From NCBI GenBank assembly GCA_964405735.1, contig CAYOPD010000082.1:1-18573 (forward strand): DNA of 18,573 nt. The letters are read 5' to 3'. A program made the position numbers and the translations under genes. How positions within the stretch are numbered: position 1 is the stretch's first letter; each line of letters starts with the position of its first letter. This DNA is from JADJLQ01 sp964405735 (lineage in GTDB: Bacteria > Bacteroidota > Bacteroidia > Chitinophagales > Saprospiraceae). Positions 14,421 through 18,573 of the stretch are shown one piece after another. Below the pieces are notes generated by a model. The model was not told the origin of the DNA and made no database searches. It saw nothing but the letters and a program-made list of their open reading frames with translations.

Positions 14421-16661
14421 ATGAATATGATTAAGGGCGGATATTTATACACAGCGGCTTTTTTGATCGCTTTTTTATGGGAAGGTAGTCTTCTTGCGCA
14501 AACTAAAGCACTCAGCCTGGAGGATATTTATACCCATAACCTGTACCGGTCAAAGGGTATCGGGCCATTGCGCTGGATGAAGGATGACAAAAGCTATTCG
14601 ACTTTGGAGTATAATGCCGCTTCAAACGGGAATGATCTTGTTCGCTATGATGTTTCGGATGGAACAAAATCAGTACTTGCCGGTGCCAATCAACTGGTGC
14701 CCGCCGGAGCGTCCAAACCACTTATTGTTGAGGATTATGCCTGGTCCGGGGATAACCATAAGCTGCTGATCTTTACCAATACCCGGAAAGTATGGCGCTA
14801 CCATACCCGGGGCGATTACTGGGTGCTGACCCTCAGCGATGGAAAATTAAAACAATTAGGCAGGGGACTGGAAGAGGCTACCTTGATGTTTGCCAAATTT
14901 TCCCCGGATGCCGGAAGAGTAGCTTATGTAAGCAAAAACAATATCTATGTAGAGGATCTTGCTACGGGGAAAATCATTCCGCTTACAACGGACGGCGGAA
15001 AGGATGTCATCAACGGGACCTTTGACTGGGTGTATGAAGAAGAGCTGGAATGCCGCGACGGTTTTCGATGGAGCCCCGACGGATCGCAAATTGCATACTG
15101 GCAATCCGATACCCGGGGAGTGGGGACCTTTTATATGATCAATAATGTGGATTCCAACTATTCGGTACCCATTCCATTGCCTTATCCCAAAGTGGGTACC
15201 ACCAATTCTGCAGTGAAAGTGGGTGTGGTGCCGTCAACAGGTGGAAAAACTAAGTGGTTTGCAATACCCGGCGATCCCCGTAATCATTACCTGGCAAGAA
15301 TGGATTATATCCCGGGTTCGAATGAAGTGTTGATACAACAATTGAACCGGTTGCAGAATACCAATACGGTTTGGGTCGGCGACACCAAAACCATGGGCCT
15401 GAAAAATATTCTGACCGATCGGGACGAAGCATTTTTGGATATACACGATAATACGGTGTGGCTGGATAACAACCGGTCCTTTACCTGGACCAGTGAAAAG
15501 GATGGCTGGCTGCATTTGTATAAAGTGTCCCGGGACGGTAAATCCATGCAGCTCATCACCAAAGGAGATTTTGACGTGGTAAACATTAACTGCATCGATC
15601 CCGTCGGCGGTTATGTTTATTACATCGCATCGCCCGGAAACTTCACCCAGCGTTATCTTTATCGCAGCCGGCTGGACGGAACCGGGGAAGCCGAAAGAGT
15701 GTCTCCAGGGAACATGGCGGGGCAGCATACCTACCAGATGTCCGCCAACGCAAAGTATGCCATACATGGCTTTGAAAATGCATCCACACCCCGCCGCATC
15801 TCCCTCATCAACCTGGCCAACCATGCAGAAATGAAATTGCTGGAAGACAACGCGGTTTTAAAAGGAAAAATGAATGAGCTCGGCCTTCGCCCAAAAGAAT
15901 TTTTTAAAGTGGATATCGGGGAGGTGGTCCTGGATGCCTGGATGATAAAACCCATAGCATTTGATCCGCTGAAAAAATACCCGGTCCTCTTTCATGTGTA
16001 CGGGGAGCCGGCCGGTTCCACCGTCCAGGACAACTGGGGCACGGGCGATAACCTCTGGCATCAGTACCTGGCAAATGAACTGGGTTGTGTAATAATAAGC
16101 GTTGACAACCGCGGTACAAAGGTGCCGAGAGGAAGGGCATTCCGAAAATGCATTTACCGGCAGATTGGTTTGCTGGCTGCGGACGATCAGGCTGCTGCTG
16201 CAAAAAGGATCATGAGCATGTATCCTTTTATCGATCCTGCTCGTACCGGAATCTGGGGTTGGAGCGGCGGGGGGCAAATGTCCCTGCATTGCATCTTCCG
16301 GCATGGCGATGTATACAAATCGGCCATCGCGGTTTCCTTTGTCTCCCATCAGTCGCTTTATGATAATGTTTACCAGGAAAGGTATATGGGACTTCCGGAT
16401 GATAACCGGGAAGGATACCGGGAGGGCTCTCCCGTAACCCATGCGAAAAAATTAGAAGGAAACCTGCTTATCATGCACGGTACGGGGGATGACAATGTGC
16501 ACTATCAGAATTTCGAGATACTGGTGAACGAATTGATAAAACACAATAAGCTCTTCAGCACGATGTCCTATCCCATGCGGGATCACGGCATCAGCCAGGG
16601 AGTGAACACCACGCTGCATCTGCGCAGAACCATGGAACAGTTTTGGAAGAAGAATTTGTAA
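14421..16661 (+). CDS. S9B (dipeptidyl peptidase IV-like) serine peptidase
   Basis: I chose the ATG at 14421 (746 residues), 19 bases after the GH95 stop, because it puts a Sec signal (MNMIKGGYLYTAAFLIAFLW, ending LLAQ) at the N-terminus; an upstream ATG at 14382 would overlap GH95 and bury the signal. Residues about 100-480 are the DPP-IV beta-propeller with DWVYEEELECRDGFRWSPDG (202-221); its Glu207-Glu208 match the pair that holds the substrate amino terminus. Residues about 530-746 are the hydrolase domain: Ser615 in GWSGGGQ, Asp690 in HGTGDDN and His722 in DHGISQG. It should remove dipeptides from peptide N-termini, probably in the periplasm. The GWSGGG form (not GWSYGG) is known in Bacteroidota members. 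The serine dehydratase ATG follows 4 bases after its stop. Confidence 0.9.
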   Translation: MNMIKGGYLYTAAFLIAFLWEGSLLAQTKALSLEDIYTHNLYRSKGIGPLRWMKDDKSYSTLEYNAASNGNDLVRYDVSDGTKSVLAGANQLVPAGASKPLIVEDYAWSGDNHKLLIFTNTRKVWRYHTRGDYWVLTLSDGKLKQLGRGLEEATLMFAKFSPDAGRVAYVSKNNIYVEDLATGKIIPLTTDGGKDVINGTFDWVYEEELECRDGFRWSPDGSQIAYWQSDTRGVGTFYMINNVDSNYSVPIPLPYPKVGTTNSAVKVGVVPSTGGKTKWFAIPGDPRNHYLARMDYIPGSNEVLIQQLNRLQNTNTVWVGDTKTMGLKNILTDRDEAFLDIHDNTVWLDNNRSFTWTSEKDGWLHLYKVSRDGKSMQLITKGDFDVVNINCIDPVGGYVYYIASPGNFTQRYLYRSRLDGTGEAERVSPGNMAGQHTYQMSANAKYAIHGFENASTPRRISLINLANHAEMKLLEDNAVLKGKMNELGLRPKEFFKVDIGEVVLDAWMIKPIAFDPLKKYPVLFHVYGEPAGSTVQDNWGTGDNLWHQYLANELGCVIISVDNRGTKVPRGRAFRKCIYRQIGLLAADDQAAAAKRIMSMYPFIDPARTGIWGWSGGGQMSLHCIFRHGDVYKSAIAVSFVSHQSLYDNVYQERYMGLPDDNREGYREGSPVTHAKKLEGNLLIMHGTGDDNVHYQNFEILVNELIKHNKLFSTMSYPMRDHGISQGVNTTLHLRRTMEQFWKKNL

Positions 16662-16665
16662 ATTA

Positions 16666-18255
16666 ATGCCTGAAATCATGAGCACTTTTCCCAGCATATT
16701 CAATGATGTCATCGGCCCGGTCATGCGTGGCCCTTCCAGTTCTCACTGCGCCGCATCCTTGCGCATCGCCCGACTTTGCAGGGATTTGATGGATGAAAAC
16801 ATCCAAGATATCCTGATTGAATTTGATCCCAATGGCTCTTTGGCCACCACCCATAAAAGCCAGGGATCGGACATGGGTTTGTTCGGAGGTTTCCTCGGAT
16901 GGGAAGCCCATGATGAACGCCTTCCCGAATCGGACTATCATTTGGCGTCAGCCGGAATCCATGTAACCATCCACATCGCTGACATTGGCAACAGCCATCC
17001 AAATCTTTACCAGATTACCTTATCCAACCCAAAAGAGACAAGAAAACTCACGGCCATCTCCACCGGCGGGGGGATGATTGAGGTAACGGCCATTGATGAT
17101 ATTCCCGTTTCCATGGCAGGGGATTATTTTGAAACATTAATCTATTGTGATCAGCCTGAAAATATTTTATCCTTCTTAAAAGCATCCGTCGAGTACGATG
17201 AAATAGAGGTTCACCGCGGTGCGGTTTGTTTCATTGAGCTCAAATCGCAGGCTTTTCTGGATGCAGCATTGAGGAAAGAACTCCAGGGAATGGAAGGCGT
17301 TTTGTTTATCAAACAGCTTCATCCGGTATTGCCGGTAATGGCCAGGATAAACTTAAAAGTTCCTTTTATCACCTGCGATGAAATGCTGACCTATAATCAG
17401 GGCAGGAACAAAGCGCTCTGGGAGCTCGCAGTGGATTATGAAATGGCCAGGGGAAATATTTCGGCTGGAGAAGTGATGGAAAAGATGAGGAGCATTGTTC
17501 GCATCATGCAACAAGCGGTGCACTCAGGACTAAAGGGCACCCAATATGAAGACCGCATACTCCCAAGCCAGTCTCCTCATTATCAAAAACAATTCAAAGC
17601 CGGCAAGTTGGCCGGGGGGGATGTGATCAACCGCATCGTCATGTATGTCAGCGCCATCATGGAAGTGAAAAGTTCCATGGGGGTGATTGTAGCCGCGCCA
17701 ACCGCCGGCAGTTGCGGAGCTTTGCCCGGCGCACTGATTGGCATGGCGCACTCCTTAGAACTATCCGAAGACGAATTGGTAAAAGCCATGCTATCCGCCG
17801 GGTTGATCGGTGTGTTCATTGCTGCCCATGCAACCTTTGCCGCCGAGGTAGGGGGTTGTATGGCTGAAACCGGTTCCGGGGGCGGCATGGCGGCCGCAGC
17901 CCTCGTGCAGATGCAGGGTGGCAGTTTGGCCCAATCTATTGCAGCGGCGTCGCTGGCCTTGCAAAATTCACTCGGCATCATTTGCGATCCTATCGGCAAC
18001 AGGGTAGAAGCTCCCTGTCTGGGAAGAAACGTAATGGCCGCTTCCAATGCGCTGTCCTGTGCCAATATGGCATTATCGGATTACGAACACCTGGTTCCGC
18101 TCGATCAAGTGATTGATACCATGAAAGCTGTTGGGGACCGGATACATCATACGCTTCGTTGCACCAATTTAGGCGGGCTGTGCATAACCCCTGCCGCCAA
18201 AGCCATTGAAGCAAAACTGGAACAGCAACAGCTAAGCTTTTATAAAAGCTGCTAG
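16666..18255 (+). CDS. sdaA: iron-sulfur L-serine dehydratase (L-serine ammonia-lyase), fused beta-alpha form
   Basis: The 529-residue cytosolic enzyme converts L-serine to pyruvate and ammonia using a [4Fe-4S] cluster. Residues 8-155 are the beta-type domain with the substrate-loop motif GPSSSHCAAS (22-31); the alpha-type domain covers about 250-515. Candidate cluster cysteines are Cys350 in APTAGSCGALPG, Cys398 in GGCMAETGSGGG, Cys440 in GIICDPIGNR and Cys451 in EAPC. The last residue is Cys529 (FYKSC), which recalls the 'tail-in-mouth' C-terminal Cys that occupies the active site of the Legionella enzyme. It starts 4 bases after the S9 peptidase stop; an ATG four codons later is an alternative start. 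Co-transcription with a dipeptidase-like exopeptidase suggests use of serine released from peptides. The symbol is by family, not proven orthology. Confidence 0.9.
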   Translation: MPEIMSTFPSIFNDVIGPVMRGPSSSHCAASLRIARLCRDLMDENIQDILIEFDPNGSLATTHKSQGSDMGLFGGFLGWEAHDERLPESDYHLASAGIHVTIHIADIGNSHPNLYQITLSNPKETRKLTAISTGGGMIEVTAIDDIPVSMAGDYFETLIYCDQPENILSFLKASVEYDEIEVHRGAVCFIELKSQAFLDAALRKELQGMEGVLFIKQLHPVLPVMARINLKVPFITCDEMLTYNQGRNKALWELAVDYEMARGNISAGEVMEKMRSIVRIMQQAVHSGLKGTQYEDRILPSQSPHYQKQFKAGKLAGGDVINRIVMYVSAIMEVKSSMGVIVAAPTAGSCGALPGALIGMAHSLELSEDELVKAMLSAGLIGVFIAAHATFAAEVGGCMAETGSGGGMAAAALVQMQGGSLAQSIAAASLALQNSLGIICDPIGNRVEAPCLGRNVMAASNALSCANMALSDYEHLVPLDQVIDTMKAVGDRIHHTLRCTNLGGLCITPAAKAIEAKLEQQQLSFYKSC

Positions 18256-18354
18256 CGCCTGCTGTTTGTCAGGCAGGACTATGTAAAGATTTTTGCCTTC
18301 TATGACTTTGATGAAGATTTCTTGTCCTGGGAAATAATAAATGCTCCTGGTCCA
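18232..18354 (-). pseudogene. possible C-terminal gene remnant, antisense to the end of sdaA
   Basis: The minus strand between a TAA (18355-18357) and a TAG (18232-18234) is open for 40 codons and reads IYYFPGQEIFIKVIEGKNLY, then IVLPDKQQALAAFIKA. It has no ATG. In another frame just upstream an ATG near 18415 opens MRVESLSVPGRLPGLDIKS, which could join it through a single frameshift. The translation looks like the end of a real protein but I do not recognise it. The last 8 codons overlap the sdaA 3' end. Confidence 0.3.
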
Positions 18355-18573
18355 TTAGGGATTTAATATCAAGACCTGGTAGCCTGCCTGGCACAGAAAG
18401 GGATTCAACCCTCATAGAAATAAAAAACCTTCCAGGTAGTTATAACGTCATACATCCACTATGAACTGGTTAACTGGCTAACTGACCACTGATCCCTGAC
18501 ACGGACTACCAGGCTGCGCACAAATATGTTAACTTGCTTACTGATCACTGATCCCTGATTGCTGATTGCTGAT
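18256..18573. other. noncoding tail after the fucosidase operon
   Basis: Just after the sdaA stop, GCCTG (18257-18261) and CAGGC (18270-18274) can form a short hairpin with an 8-base loop, but no T-tract follows, so it is a poor terminator candidate. Apart from the possible minus-strand remnant and the repeat listed separately, no gene, RNA or promoter is evident up to the window edge. Confidence 0.55.
18469..18573. repeat. duplicated 31-bp repeat with CTGATC/CTGATT-type units
   Basis: GTTAACTGGCTAACTGACCA, starting the 31-bp copy at 18469-18499, recurs at 18528-18558 with 4 mismatches, 59 bases apart. Both copies end ACTGATCCCTGA. The second is followed by a run of TGCTGAT units to the window edge, so the array may continue beyond it. 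Such CTGAT-rich intergenic repeats are common in Bacteroidota; their function is unknown. Confidence 0.7.

Noticed and set aside
15234..16442. Long minus-strand ORFs within the S9 peptidase gene
   Set aside because: Antisense shadows; the plus strand has complete catalytic motifs and a signal peptide.
1..18573. CRISPR array, tRNA or rRNA genes, complete insertion sequence, SusC/SusD pair
   Set aside because: None was seen on either strand; the only repeats are the short ones listed.

Overview
The window looks like chromosomal DNA from a member of the Bacteroidota, probably the Chitinophagaceae/Sphingobacteriia side. The evidence is a C-terminal type IX secretion (T9SS type A) sorting domain on a secreted peptidase, a TAnnTTTG-type promoter with an upstream TTG, Sec signal peptides ending in AQ, and gene families typical of polymer-degrading Bacteroidota. 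The genus cannot be read from the sequence.

Layout. (1) 1-1332, AT-rich, minus strand: a DUF2975 membrane protein, a small XRE-family regulator 3 bases behind it, a 27-codon ORF and the start of a DUF1801 protein that runs off the left edge. All sit behind one Bacteroidota-type promoter. (2) 1405-7335, minus strand: a compact three-gene operon of the 'planctomycete-type cytochrome' group. A secreted PSC1-DUF1549-LamG-DUF1553 c-haem protein overlaps by 4 bases a Tat-exported DUF1501 protein, which is followed by a membrane protein joining a DUF2231-like domain, a c-haem domain and leucine-rich repeats. (3) 7406-8254: gene debris on the minus strand. I can piece together a Bro-N-Fic fusion gene broken by an in-frame TGA and two internal deletions, the C-terminal motif of a type I restriction methylase (HsdM), and an unidentified fragment. 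(4) 8321-11203, minus strand: a large T9SS-secreted M60-like (enhancin/mucinase-type) metallopeptidase with an IS3-type orfA remnant just upstream. (5) 11349-11944: a noncoding divergent region with a 12-bp palindrome, repeated AGCCGGA motifs and a long inverted repeat. (6) 11945-18255, plus strand: a tight operon of a GH95 alpha-L-fucosidase, an S9B (DPP-IV-like) peptidase and an iron-sulfur L-serine dehydratase. (7) 18256-18573: noncoding, with a duplicated 31-bp repeat and a possible gene-tail remnant on the minus strand.

How the genes may work together. GH95 (fucose removal), M60 (cleavage of O-glycosylated protein), the dipeptidyl peptidase (trimming of peptides) and serine dehydratase (L-serine to pyruvate and ammonia) would make a coherent path for using fucosylated, Ser/Thr-rich glycoproteins. 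This is an inference from families and adjacency; no SusC/SusD transporter pair is present. The PSC/DUF1501 operon is a separate unit of unknown biochemical role, although such genes commonly accompany polymer-degrading enzymes.
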